Origin: Gammaproteobacteria bacterium
Lineage (GTDB): Bacteria; Pseudomonadota; Gammaproteobacteria; Thiohalomonadales; Thiohalomonadaceae
DNA length: 49,949 bases
NCBI GenBank assembly: GCA_003252455.1
Contig: QKED01000049.1
Span: forward strand, 1 to 49,949
Direction of reading: 5' to 3'
Part shown: positions 18,009 to 26,542 of the stretch, one piece after another
Layout: the number at the start of each line of letters is the position of its first letter
Numbering within the stretch: the first letter of the stretch is position 1
Translations under genes and position numbers: made by a program
Notes under the pieces: model-generated
The model's database searches: none
What the model was told of the DNA's origin: nothing
The model's input: only the letters and a program-made list of their open reading frames with translations

Positions 18009-18917
18009 ATGGATGAAGCCCAACGCCTCCTGGTCAAGCAGAGCATCGCCGCCCTGCGCCCCCACACCCAACGCCTCAGTGACCTCTTCTACAGCGAACT
18101 GTTTGCCCGTGACCCCCAACTGGAGGCGGTCTTCCGCCCCGATGCGCGTTCGCGCCTGACCAAGTTCACCAGCATGCTCTCCACCTTCGACAACCTGAAG
18201 CACCTGGAGAAGATCGCCCCGGCGCTGGTGGCCCTGGGCAAACGGCACCGACAGTACGGGGTGCGTGCCGACCACTACGCCACCGGCGAAGAGGCCTTTA
18301 TGATGAGCCTGCGCGCGGTGCGTGGGGCGGAGGTGACGCGTGAGGAGCTGATCGCCTGGCGCGAGACCTTCAAGGCGGTGATCGGGCTGATGACCCAGGC
18401 CTACACCCAGCGCGACGAGAGTAGCTACGCCGCCGAGGACGCACGTCTGGCGCACGCCCGTGCCACCCACGATGAGCAACTGCTCGACGCCATCGGCGGC
18501 GCCGAGGTGGTGCGCCGGGTGCACGCACGCTTCTACGATGTGATGTTCGCCGACGAGTGGCTCGGGCGCTTCTTCTTCGGTAAGTCCGAGGAGGCGCTGA
18601 TCAAAAAGCAGACCGACTTCATGGTCGCCTGCTTCGGTGGCCCCAACCACTACCAGGGCGAGCCCCCCGGCATCACCCACATGCACATGCTCATCACCGA
18701 CGAGCAGCTCGACCTGCGTGAGACGATCCTGCGTGAGGCGATCCTCGCCGAGGGGCTCTCCGAGTCGATCGCCGACCGTTGGCTGGCGGTCGACTCCGCC
18801 TTTCGCAGCGCCATCGCCAAACAGGATAAGGGCGAGTGTGTGATGCGCTGTATGGGTCAGGCGCCCATCGTAGTGCCGAAGCCCCGAGGTTACCCCTGGC
18901 CGCCCAAGGCGGAGTGA
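18009..18917 (+). CDS. didomain globin: flavohaemoglobin-type globin fused to a truncated haemoglobin
   Basis: 302 residues, with AGGTG 8 bases upstream. Residues 1-140 match single-domain/flavohaemoglobin globins: FYSELFARDPQLEAVF carries the B10 Tyr28 and CD1 Phe42, and LGKRHRQYGVRADHY carries the likely proximal His80. Residues 155-270 match truncated haemoglobins: IGGAEVVRRVHARFYDVMF (Tyr176 at B10), FGGPNHYQG, and HMHMLITDEQLDL with His224 as likely proximal ligand (His226 as alternative). There is no FAD/NAD reductase domain. Globins of both classes bind O2 and NO and can act in NO dioxygenation. The operator at 17934-17953 supports control by NO or low oxygen. The C-terminus (CVMRCMGQ then a proline-rich end) has two cysteines. 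The electron donor is unknown. Confidence 0.85.
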   Translation: MDEAQRLLVKQSIAALRPHTQRLSDLFYSELFARDPQLEAVFRPDARSRLTKFTSMLSTFDNLKHLEKIAPALVALGKRHRQYGVRADHYATGEEAFMMSLRAVRGAEVTREELIAWRETFKAVIGLMTQAYTQRDESSYAAEDARLAHARATHDEQLLDAIGGAEVVRRVHARFYDVMFADEWLGRFFFGKSEEALIKKQTDFMVACFGGPNHYQGEPPGITHMHMLITDEQLDLRETILREAILAEGLSESIADRWLAVDSAFRSAIAKQDKGECVMRCMGQAPIVVPKPRGYPWPPKAE

Positions 18918-18936
18918 CCGGCGCAGAAAATGAAAA

Positions 18937-18954
18937 CGAGGCCCGCGGGCCCCG
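18937..18954 (-). terminator. possible terminator after bamE
   Basis: A GC-rich palindrome between the convergent globin and bamE genes. On the minus strand it is followed by a T-rich stretch (TCGTTTTC). The stem is short once a loop is allowed. Confidence 0.35.
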
Positions 18955-18978
18955 TGTGTGTCTCTGGCGCTGCCCCGT

Positions 18979-19323
18979 TCAGGGACGGGTCACCGGCGGT
19001 GTGTACTCGGCGGGGAGTTCGCCCACCTTGTCGATGCTCGCCAGCTCCCCCGCCGGGTTGAAGAGGAGTACCAGCCGGTACTGGGTCACCTCCGCAGTGG
19101 CGCCGTGGCGGAAGTAGTAGAGATAGTCCCAGCGTGATTTGTGGAAGGTATCGGCGAGCATGGGCGAGCCGAGCAGGAAGCGCACCTGGTCCCGGGTCAT
19201 CCCCTCCTTGAGCTGATCCACCTTGTCTTGGGTGATGACATTGCCCTGCTGCACATCGATCTTGTGGATGGTGCAACCGGCCAACAGGGTGAGGAGGAGG
19301 GCGATGAAGAGGGGGTGACGCAT
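18979..19323 (-). CDS. bamE: outer membrane assembly lipoprotein BamE (SmpA/OmlA)
   Basis: 114 residues. A lipoprotein signal with lipobox LLAGC puts Cys16 at the mature N-terminus; the residue after it is Thr, so outer-membrane sorting is expected. The core is typical: IHKIDVQQGNVITQDKVDQLKEGMTRDQVRFLLGSP, then DTFHKSRWDYLYYF and LVLLFNPAGELASI. BamE is a small subunit of the BAM complex that folds beta-barrel proteins into the outer membrane. In many gammaproteobacteria the gene sits near fur and recN. Here recN is the upstream neighbour on the same strand and fur is absent. Confidence 0.93.
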   Translation of the reverse strand: MRHPLFIALLLTLLAGCTIHKIDVQQGNVITQDKVDQLKEGMTRDQVRFLLGSPMLADTFHKSRWDYLYYFRHGATAEVTQYRLVLLFNPAGELASIDKVGELPAEYTPPVTRP

Positions 19324-19515
19324 GGCGGCTCTGGCTGACTGACTGTGTGGGGTGGGCGGATCATAACGTAAATGCGTGGGCTTGGCTGCGTGAGGGGCCG
19401 CATGAGGGGCAGGGCAGTGCGCCGCAGACCCCCGGCGTACCGGGTGGCCTCGTGCGTCGCGGGGCGTTACCTCGATGCGGGGAGGGCGCGCGCTGCGCCT
19501 CCACGCGGCGTCACC

Positions 19516-21198
19516 CTACCCCTCGGCAGCGGCCAGGTCGAGCATCTCGCGGGCGTGGGAGAGGGTCTGTTCAGTGATGCGTAGGCCGCCGAGCATGCGC
19601 GCGATCTCCTCCACCCGCTCCGCCAGCGCCAGGTGCACCACCTGGCTGGCGGTGGTCTCGCCGTCGCTACTTTTGCTGATCTGCAGGTGGTTGTGACCCT
19701 GGGCCGCCACCTGCGGCTGGTGGGTGACGCAGAGGATCTGATGTTTGCTGGCCAGCGTGCGCAACTGACGCCCGACCATCTCCGCGACGCCACCGCCGAT
19801 GCCGACGTCTACCTCGTCGAAAATCAGTGTCGGAATGCGTCCCTTGCCGGCGGTGATCACCTGGATCGCCAGGCTAATGCGCGACAGCTCGCCACCGGAG
19901 GCGACCTTGCCCAGTGGGCGCAGTGGCTGGCCCGGGTTGGCGCTGACGCGAAACTCGACCCGCTCCCAACCGTGGGCACTCGGTTCGGCCTGCGCGTCAC
20001 GCTCCAGCTCCACGGCGAAGCGGCCGTTGCCCATGCCCAGCTCCTGCATATTGGCACTCACCAGGCCGCCGAGCCGTTCGGCGGCCGCGGCGCGGCTGGT
20101 ACCGAGGGCGTCGGCGGCCTCGCGGTAGGCGGCGAGGAGCCCCTCCAGGTCGGCCTGCATACCGCCGAGTTGGTCGTCGGCAGCGTCCAGTTCGGCCAGC
20201 TCGGCCTGCAGTGTCTGCAGCCGGGTGGGCAGCTCCTCGGGGCGCACCTGATGCTTGCGCGAGAGCTGGTGAATGGCGTCGAGACGCTCCTCGACCCACT
20301 CCAGGCGCTGCGGGTCCACCTCGACGTCGGAGAGGTAGTGGCGCAGCTCGGCGGCGGCCTCACCGGCTTGGATTACTGCGCCGTCGAGCAGCTCGCAGAT
20401 CGGGCCCAGGCGGGCGTCGAAACCGGCCAGCTCCTGCAGCTCGGCGAGGGTCGACTCCAGTAGGGAGAGGGCGTTGCCCTCGTCCCCCTCGGAGAGGCGG
20501 GCGAGGGCGCCCTGACCCTCGCCGAGTAGGCGGCTGGCGTGGGCCAGACGGTTGTGTTCGGCGTCGAGCGCGTCGAGTTCATCGACACTCAGGTCGAGCG
20601 CCTCCAGCTCCTCGACCTGATAGCGCAGCAGCCCTTGGCGGTCGGCGCGCTCGCTGGCGCTCTGGGTGAGGCGCGCGAACGCCTCGTGCTGCCGACGCCA
20701 GCGGCGGAACAGGTCCGCCACCTGGTTCACCAGCGCCTCGTGCATGGCGTAGTCGTCGAGCAGTTGGCGCTGGATCTCCTTTTTCAGCAGCGACTGGTGG
20801 GCGTGCTGGCCGTGGATGTCGACCAGCAGCTCACCCAGCTCGCGTAACTGCTGGATCGGCGCGGGGTTACCGTTGATGTAGCCCTTGGAGCGCCCATCGG
20901 CGCTCACTGTGCGGCGGATCTGCACCTCCGGCTCCTCCTGGTCGAGCTCCTGCTCGGCGAGCCAGGCGGTCACACCGGAGAGTGTGCGCACGTCGAAGGT
21001 GGCGGCCACCTCGGCACGCTGACTGCCGTGGCGCACCACATCGCTGTCGGCGCGGTCGCCGAGGGTGAGGCCGAGCGCGTCGAGGAGGATCGATTTACCC
21101 GCACCGGTCTCGCCGGTGAGGACGGTCATGCCCGTGGCGAGGTCGAGCTCCAGCCGCTCGACCAGGGCGAAGTCGCGGATGTAGAGCTGTTTGAGCAT
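19516..21198 (-). CDS. recN: DNA repair protein RecN
   Basis: 560 residues, an SMC-like ATPase for recombinational double-strand break repair. It starts MLKQLYIRDFALVERLELDL, with Walker A GETGAGKS at 29-36, long helical regions rich in Leu, Glu and Arg in the middle, the signature VASGGELSRISLAIQ, and Walker B TLIFDEVDVGIGGGVAEMVG, followed by ILCVTHQPQVAAQG. All parts are intact. It starts 6 bases after the nadK stop codon, so the two form an operon. Confidence 0.97.
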   Translation of the reverse strand: MLKQLYIRDFALVERLELDLATGMTVLTGETGAGKSILLDALGLTLGDRADSDVVRHGSQRAEVAATFDVRTLSGVTAWLAEQELDQEEPEVQIRRTVSADGRSKGYINGNPAPIQQLRELGELLVDIHGQHAHQSLLKKEIQRQLLDDYAMHEALVNQVADLFRRWRRQHEAFARLTQSASERADRQGLLRYQVEELEALDLSVDELDALDAEHNRLAHASRLLGEGQGALARLSEGDEGNALSLLESTLAELQELAGFDARLGPICELLDGAVIQAGEAAAELRHYLSDVEVDPQRLEWVEERLDAIHQLSRKHQVRPEELPTRLQTLQAELAELDAADDQLGGMQADLEGLLAAYREAADALGTSRAAAAERLGGLVSANMQELGMGNGRFAVELERDAQAEPSAHGWERVEFRVSANPGQPLRPLGKVASGGELSRISLAIQVITAGKGRIPTLIFDEVDVGIGGGVAEMVGRQLRTLASKHQILCVTHQPQVAAQGHNHLQISKSSDGETTASQVVHLALAERVEEIARMLGGLRITEQTLSHAREMLDLAAAEG

Positions 21199-21204
21199 AT
21201 GGGT

Positions 21205-22071
21205 TCAACCCCAGCCGAGTTTGGCGCGCAGGATGTGGAAGTGGTCGTGGTCGAGCGGGTGGATGAGGCGCACGGGGCGCTCCTTCTTGCGAATGGTGAT
21301 GCGGTCGCCGGGGATCAGCCCGAGGTTGATCTGCCCGTCGCAGGTGGCCTGGGCGGCGGAGCGGGCGTTCTCGCTGACGATGATCTCCACCACGCTGTCG
21401 CCGCCGATGACGATGGGGCGGTTGCTCAGGGTGTGCGGGCAGATGGGCACCAGCACCATGGCGTTGAGCGTCGGCATCATCAAGGGGCCGCCGCCGGAGA
21501 GGGCGTAGGCGGTGGAGCCGGTGGGGGTGGAGACGATGAGCCCATCGGAGTGCACGGTGTTGACGAAGTGGCCGTCGACGAAGGTGTCGACCTCGATCAT
21601 CCGCGCCCCCTCCCACTTGTGCACCACCACGTCGTTGAAGGCGTCGCTGGCGTTGATGATCTCGCCGTCGCGCTCGATGGTGCACTGCAATAGGCAGCGC
21701 TCCTCCTGGGTGTAGTTACCCTTGAGGATCTCGCCGAGGCGACACTCCAGGTCGTTGGGTGAGATGTCGGTGAGGAAACCAAGGCGCCCCATGTTGACCC
21801 CCACCAGCGGGATGTGGAAGTCCGCCAGGGTGCGCGCGGCGTTGAGTAGGGTGCCGTCGCCGCCCATGACGATCACCAGGTCGCAGCGGGTACCGATCTC
21901 CTCGCGGCTGGCCACATCCATGGAGTTGCTGGTGAGCTGGTGGGCGGTGGATTCGTCGAGGAGGACCTTCAGACCCCGTTGGATGAGGTAGCGACCGAGG
22001 GCGTGCAGCGGTTCCCCCGCCTTGGGGTCCGCGTAGCGTCCGATGAGGCCGACGGTGGTGAAGGTGGTCAC
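21205..22071 (-). CDS. nadK: NAD kinase
   Basis: 288 residues. It phosphorylates NAD+ to NADP+ with ATP or polyphosphate. The catalytic GGDGT is at 70-74 in VIVMGGDGTLLNAAR, followed by VNMGRLGFLTD, the NE/D-type loop (NASDAFNDVVVHK) and the conserved STPTGSTAYALSGGGP substrate loop. It forms a two-gene unit with recN, 6 bases apart, an arrangement common in gammaproteobacteria. Confidence 0.97.
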   Translation of the reverse strand: MTTFTTVGLIGRYADPKAGEPLHALGRYLIQRGLKVLLDESTAHQLTSNSMDVASREEIGTRCDLVIVMGGDGTLLNAARTLADFHIPLVGVNMGRLGFLTDISPNDLECRLGEILKGNYTQEERCLLQCTIERDGEIINASDAFNDVVVHKWEGARMIEVDTFVDGHFVNTVHSDGLIVSTPTGSTAYALSGGGPLMMPTLNAMVLVPICPHTLSNRPIVIGGDSVVEIIVSENARSAAQATCDGQINLGLIPGDRITIRKKERPVRLIHPLDHDHFHILRAKLGWG

Positions 22072-22267
22072 ATCAACTCCGGGTGAGTAAAAACGCGCAA
22101 CTTATCACTTATGCAGCGAGTCGCCAACCGAGAACGGTCGGTCGACGCACACTTTGCGCGGGGCGGGGGATGGGGGGGATAAGTCATTGATGGGGTGTGG
22201 TTGTCGGAGGGCTGAAGTGGGGCGGGGCCTGGTGTGCATTGACTTGCAAGGCGGGTGACGACGGCGC

Positions 22268-24664
22268 TCAGTGCGCCTGCAGCCAGGTCTCGAAATCGTC
22301 CAGCTCCAGGGGTTTGGCCACCAGGAAGCCCTGTCCCTCGTCGCAGCCCATCTCGCTCAGGCGTCGGTATTGGCTCTCGGTCTCGATCCCCTCGGCGATC
22401 ACGCGCAGACGCAGCAGACGGCCGAGCTGGATGATCAACTGCGAGATGGCCACCTCGTCGCAGGCGTCCATCTCGCTGACGAAGCTGCGGTCGATCTTCA
22501 GGCGGCTCACCGCCAGACGTTTGAGGTAGGTGAGGGAGGAGTAGCCGGTGCCGAAGTCGTCCAGGGCGATAGTGATGCCGCGCTGACAGAGCTGGTTGAG
22601 CACCGAGGTGGTGTAGCTCAGGTCGTGCAGCATTACACCTTCGGTGATCTCCAGCTCCAGGTACTCGGGGGCGAGGCCGCTCTGGGCGAGGGCGGACTCC
22701 ACGTGTTGGAGCAGGTCGCCACGGGTGAACTGTACCCCGGAGATGTTCACCGAGACGCGCAGCGGCTTGCCCAGGTTGCGCCAGCGCACCGCATCGCGAC
22801 ACGCCTGCTGCAGTACCCAGCGACCGATGGCGTGGATCAGCCCCGACTCCTCGGCGAGGGGGATGAACTCGCAGGGTGGGACGCTCCCCAGGGTGGGGTG
22901 ACGCCAGCGCAACAGCGCCTCGACCCCGCACGGACGCCCATCCTCCAGGCTCACCTGGGGTTGGTAGACCAGGCGTAGTTGCCGCAGCTCCAGCGCCTGG
23001 CGTAGTTGGGATTCGAGCAAGAAGCGCTGGTTGGCCCGTGCCGAGAGGCTCGGATCGAAATAGCAGAAGCGCCCCTTGCCCAGCTCCTTGGCGCGGTACA
23101 TGGCGGTGTCGGCATGTTTGAGCAGCTCCTCGGGGGTGCTGCCGTCCTTGGGGTAGTAGCCGACGCCGATGCTGGCGCCGATGGCGAAGTCGCGCCCCTC
23201 TAGGCGTACCGGCTCGGCGAGGGCGGCGAGGATGCGTTGGCAGATCTGGTCGACGCCGCCGTTGTCGTGTGGCTCCTCCAGCAGCAGCACGAATTCGTCG
23301 CCACCTAGGCGCGCCACGGTGTCCGCCTCGCGCACCAGACGCTGTAGACGCTCGGCGACGATCTTGAGCAGCTCGTCTCCGGCGGGGTGGCCCATGCTGT
23401 CGTTGATCAGTTTGAATGAGTCGAGGTCGATGAAGAGCAGGGCCAGCTCGCGTTCGTGGCGACTGGCCATGGCCATGGCGTGTTTGAGGCGGTCGTGCAG
23501 CAGGGTCCGATTGGGTAGGTCGGTGAGGATGTCGTAATGCGCCAAGTAGTGGATGCGCTCGCGGTGCGCCTTCTGCTCGGTGATGTCGCGGAACATGCCG
23601 ACCATGTAGAGCAGCTCGCCCTTCTCGTCACGCACCGTGGAGATGTTCTCCCACACCGAAAAGCCCTCGCCGTTCTTGCGCCGATTCCAGATCTCACCCT
23701 CCCAACGCCCGTGGGTCAGCAGGTCGTGCCAGAGGTTGCGATAGAAGTCGGGTGGGTGGCGCTGCGACTTCATTACGTTGGGGTGCTTACCGATCACCTC
23801 CTCGGGCTGGTAGCCGGTGATCTCGGTAAACATGGGGTTGACGCGCAGGATCACCCCGTTGGCGTCGGTGATGAGGATGCCGTCGAGGCCGTTGGAGAAG
23901 ACCTGGGCATTGAGCGTCAGCTCCTTGAGTGAGCGGGCGCGTTCGTTGAGGTAGCGTTGGCTGCGCCAGGCGACGATGAGGATGGTGACCAGCCCCGCCA
24001 GGGTGAAGAGGGCGTACTGCCAGTAGAGCGTCTTCAACGCCTCGCCCTCGGCCTGCCTGTAGCTGGCCATGGGTACCGAGATGCTCACCCCCCCACGTAT
24101 CGCCCCCACGGGGATCCCCAGGTGGCCGTGGCACTTCATGCAGCTCTGTTCCATCAGCATCGGGCGCATCAGGCGCAAGTAGGGCTGCCCATCGATCTCC
24201 GCCAGCTCGACCACCTCCGGCACCCCCTGCTGAAACTGCTGGAGCACACCGCGCTCCCAGGCGTCGGGGGCGTTATTGGGGTTGAGGGTGACCAGCCCCG
24301 TGATGTGCCCCTTGATGCCGTACTGATCGGAGAACTCCTCCATCATCTGGCGCAGCATGTAGGCGGGGTTCATGAGCGTCAACGCATCCCCCTCGGTGCT
24401 GGTCAGGTCCCGTTTGGGGACATGGCTCAGGTAGGGGTTGGGTGGGGTGTGTGCATCGGGTGGGACATAGACGCCGCCGTGACGGCTGGCCCAGCGGCGG
24501 TAGGCCTGGTCCTTATCGAAACTGGCGCGTGCCGTGTTGGTGGCCAAGGCGAGGCTCTGCGCCTCCTCACTGCGGATACTGGCCCAGAGTGAGAGGGCGA
24601 CGGTGGCCAGCCAGAGCGTGATGGCCAGTAGGGTGTAGCGCAGGACGGGTGACGGTTCCCCCAT
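22268..24664 (-). CDS. c-di-GMP turnover protein: haem-c Tll0287-like (DUF3365) sensor, PAS, GGDEF, EAL
   Basis: 798 residues. Membrane helix about 8-29; periplasmic domain about 30-215 resembling DUF3365/Tll0287, with a c-type haem motif CMKCH at 175-179 (C175, C178, H179); second helix about 216-234; PAS about 250-365 with the usual FRDITEQK end; GGDEF intact at 454-458 (LGGDEFVLL); EAL intact at 582-584 (GVEALLRW), with later EITEGVML and DDFGTGYSSL motifs. It should both make and break c-di-GMP, with the periplasmic haem probably reporting redox state or a small ligand. Haem attachment is inferred from the motif and its exported position. The gene is monocistronic, flanked by dnaJ and nadK. 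Confidence 0.9.
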   Translation of the reverse strand: MGEPSPVLRYTLLAITLWLATVALSLWASIRSEEAQSLALATNTARASFDKDQAYRRWASRHGGVYVPPDAHTPPNPYLSHVPKRDLTSTEGDALTLMNPAYMLRQMMEEFSDQYGIKGHITGLVTLNPNNAPDAWERGVLQQFQQGVPEVVELAEIDGQPYLRLMRPMLMEQSCMKCHGHLGIPVGAIRGGVSISVPMASYRQAEGEALKTLYWQYALFTLAGLVTILIVAWRSQRYLNERARSLKELTLNAQVFSNGLDGILITDANGVILRVNPMFTEITGYQPEEVIGKHPNVMKSQRHPPDFYRNLWHDLLTHGRWEGEIWNRRKNGEGFSVWENISTVRDEKGELLYMVGMFRDITEQKAHRERIHYLAHYDILTDLPNRTLLHDRLKHAMAMASRHERELALLFIDLDSFKLINDSMGHPAGDELLKIVAERLQRLVREADTVARLGGDEFVLLLEEPHDNGGVDQICQRILAALAEPVRLEGRDFAIGASIGVGYYPKDGSTPEELLKHADTAMYRAKELGKGRFCYFDPSLSARANQRFLLESQLRQALELRQLRLVYQPQVSLEDGRPCGVEALLRWRHPTLGSVPPCEFIPLAEESGLIHAIGRWVLQQACRDAVRWRNLGKPLRVSVNISGVQFTRGDLLQHVESALAQSGLAPEYLELEITEGVMLHDLSYTTSVLNQLCQRGITIALDDFGTGYSSLTYLKRLAVSRLKIDRSFVSEMDACDEVAISQLIIQLGRLLRLRVIAEGIETESQYRRLSEMGCDEGQGFLVAKPLELDDFETWLQAH

Positions 24665-25019
24665 GGGGCCCTCGGGTGGATTCTTGTATGGCCTATTTTG
24701 CCCTAGGTGGCGGCGCTGCGTGTCATTGGATAACTGTAGGCGGCACCCTGGCCTGTGGCGACGCCTGGGATACCCCCTCGTTGCATGATGATTGGGCCAG
24801 TGTGGATGGGCCGCAAGTAAATCCCAAGTCGGTCACTGAGGAATTGTGATGTGGCTCACCCCTGAGACGATACTGGCCAGGTGCGTAGCACAGGCCTAAA
24901 TCGTCCAGTGCGCCGGGTCGTTGCCGAGGGCGAGGGGCGCAGAGGCGTAAAGCAACACAGGCCCCGAACCTCCCGGTCCGGGGCCTGTGTTGCCGTCGGC
25001 ATGGTGTGTCGAGGCTCGG
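24665..25019. other. intergenic region between dnaJ and the GGDEF/EAL gene
   Basis: 355 bases. The right end holds the dnaJ terminator (24952-24993). The left end must hold the promoter of the minus-strand GGDEF/EAL gene, but no clear -35/-10 pair was found. No gene or repeat is seen. Confidence 0.5.
24952..24993 (-). terminator. dnaJ terminator
   Basis: A perfect 15-base-pair stem (24952-24966 with 24979-24993) and a 12-base loop, starting 26 bases after the dnaJ stop codon. On the minus strand it is followed by only three T, so it is a strong hairpin with a short T-run. Confidence 0.65.
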
Positions 25020-26162
25020 CTAGAACTTCATGTCCTCGAAGAATTTCTTCACCCCGTCGAGCCAGCTACTGTGCTTGGGGCTGTGCTGCGCCTCGCTGCC
25101 GCCGAGGGAGTCGGCGAACTTCTGCAGCAACTCCTTTTGCTCGGCGTTGAGCTTCACAGGGGTCTCGACGAAGACCTGACAGAGCAGGTCACCCGCCGCC
25201 GCCGAGCGCACCGACTTGACCCCCTTGCCGCGCAGGCGGAACTGCTTGCCGCTCTGGGTCTCGGGGGGGATCTTGATCTTCACTCGACCGTCCAGGGTCG
25301 GCACCTCGATCTCACCGCCCAGGGCGGCGGTGGGGAAGCCGATGGGCACCTCGCAGAAGAGGGCATCACCATCGCGCTCGAAGATCGGGTGCTTCTTGAC
25401 CCGCACCTGCACGTAGAGGTCGCCGTGCGGCCCACCGTTCTCGCCGGCCTCACCCTCGCCGGAGAGGCGGATGCGGTCACCCGTGTCGACGCCCGCGGGC
25501 ACCTTCACCGAGAGGGTCTTGTGCTCCTGCACGCGACCGTCGCCGTGGCAGACGCTGCACGGGTCGGAGATGATCTTGCCGGTACCGCGGCAGCGCGGGC
25601 AGGTCTGCTGCACGGTGAAGAAGCCCTGCTGCATGCGCACCTGGCCGTGACCGTGACAGGCGGGGCAGGTGGTCGGGCTGGTGCCCTTCTTGGCGCCGCT
25701 GCCGTCACACGCCTCGCAGGTGACCTGCGTGGGGATGCGGATCTTCACCGAGGTGCCGGCGACCGCCTCTTCGAGGCTCAGCTCCAGGTTGTACTGCAGG
25801 TCGCTGCCACGATAGGGGCGGTTGCTGCCGGGGCCGGCACCGCCGCCGAAGATGTCACCGAAGATGTCGTTGAAGTTGAAGCCGCCGCCACCGCCGCCGC
25901 CCGCGCCGCCACCCCAGCCGCCGCCCCCCATGGAGGGGTCGACACCGGCATGGCCGAACTGGTCGTAGGCGGTACGCTTTTGGGCGTCGGAGAGGATCTC
26001 GTAGGCCTCCTTGACCTCCTTGAACTTATCCTCCGCCTCCTTGTTGTCCGGGTTGCGGTCGGGGTGGTACTTCATCGCCAGCTTCTTGTAGGCCTTCTTG
26101 ATCTCGGCCTCGGTGGCGTTGCGCTCGACCCCGAGCACCTCGTAGAAATCTCGCTTCGACAT
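25020..26162 (-). CDS. dnaJ: chaperone DnaJ
   Basis: 380 residues, Hsp40 co-chaperone that stimulates DnaK ATPase. The J domain carries HPD in YHPDRNPDN (about residue 33), followed by a glycine/phenylalanine linker that is very glycine-rich (about 78-100), then four CxxCxGxG zinc repeats ([32 protein letters not shown]) and the C-terminal substrate domains. It lies downstream of dnaK but 380 bases away, with a hairpin after dnaK and a palindromic repeat element in between, so it may have its own promoter. Confidence 0.98.
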   Translation of the reverse strand: MSKRDFYEVLGVERNATEAEIKKAYKKLAMKYHPDRNPDNKEAEDKFKEVKEAYEILSDAQKRTAYDQFGHAGVDPSMGGGGWGGGAGGGGGGGFNFNDIFGDIFGGGAGPGSNRPYRGSDLQYNLELSLEEAVAGTSVKIRIPTQVTCEACDGSGAKKGTSPTTCPACHGHGQVRMQQGFFTVQQTCPRCRGTGKIISDPCSVCHGDGRVQEHKTLSVKVPAGVDTGDRIRLSGEGEAGENGGPHGDLYVQVRVKKHPIFERDGDALFCEVPIGFPTAALGGEIEVPTLDGRVKIKIPPETQSGKQFRLRGKGVKSVRSAAAGDLLCQVFVETPVKLNAEQKELLQKFADSLGGSEAQHSPKHSSWLDGVKKFFEDMKF

Positions 26163-26281
26163 CGCTTTGATTCTTTAGCTTCTGGTGAGAGTTAGCCGCA
26201 CAGTGTGACCGCCTAAGGCGCGGTGCGCAAATCCAGCGGCCTGGAACTGGGCCGCCGGTGACGCCGAAACCCTGCGGAAAT

Positions 26282-26421
26282 TTGCCACGGAGACACGGAG
26301 GACACAGAGAAGAGTAACGATGAGCCTCAAAGTTAACTCACCAAGGCCTGTTTCCCCCGAATGGTGGGATCAAGCTGAACTGACTGCGTACTTCTCCGTG
26401 TCCTCCGTGTCTCCGTGGCAA
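26282..26421. repeat. palindromic repeat element, copy 1
   Basis: Terminal inverted repeats of 31 bases (26282-26312 and 26391-26421) match at 30 of 31 positions. Each arm contains CCACGGAGACACGGAG. The 78-base centre has no coding capacity. A shorter, more diverged copy lies at 35543-35621. It looks like a small non-autonomous interspersed element or large hairpin. Confidence 0.85.
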
Positions 26422-26458
26422 TCCTATCCGAGCTGTGCGTTAAGGATGGACCGGACAC

Positions 26459-26493
26459 GAAAACGACAGGTCTGCGGGGGCAGGACCTGTCGT
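26459..26493 (-). terminator. terminator after dnaK
   Basis: A 10-base-pair stem (26463-26472 with 26484-26493) followed on the minus strand by TTTTCG. It would separate dnaK from dnaJ transcription at least partly. Confidence 0.6.
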
Positions 26494-26542
26494 GGTCGTG
26501 GTGGCGGCTCGCACCGCCACATGGGCCTGCCCGAAGGACGAC

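Larger units (their letters stand above)
26163..26542. other. dnaK-dnaJ intergenic region
   Basis: 380 bases, unusually long for this pair. From the dnaK side it holds a small GC hairpin (26501-26520), a terminator-like hairpin (26463-26493) and a 140-base inverted-repeat element (26282-26421). A dnaJ promoter is expected in 26163-26281, but no convincing -35/-10 or sigma-32 match was found. Confidence 0.7.

Noticed and set aside
22068-22931. Minus-strand frame linking the GGDEF/EAL gene to the nadK upstream region
   Set aside because: Out of frame with both, Arg/Pro-rich and overlapping an intact EAL domain.
24987-26195. 402-codon open frame opposite dnaJ
   Set aside because: Ala/Leu/Gly/Val-rich shadow of the dnaJ zinc-finger and glycine-rich regions.
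26282-26421. Insertion sequence or CRISPR remnant
   Set aside because: Only one inverted pair with a non-coding centre; no transposase, no regular spaced repeats. Kept as a palindromic repeat element.
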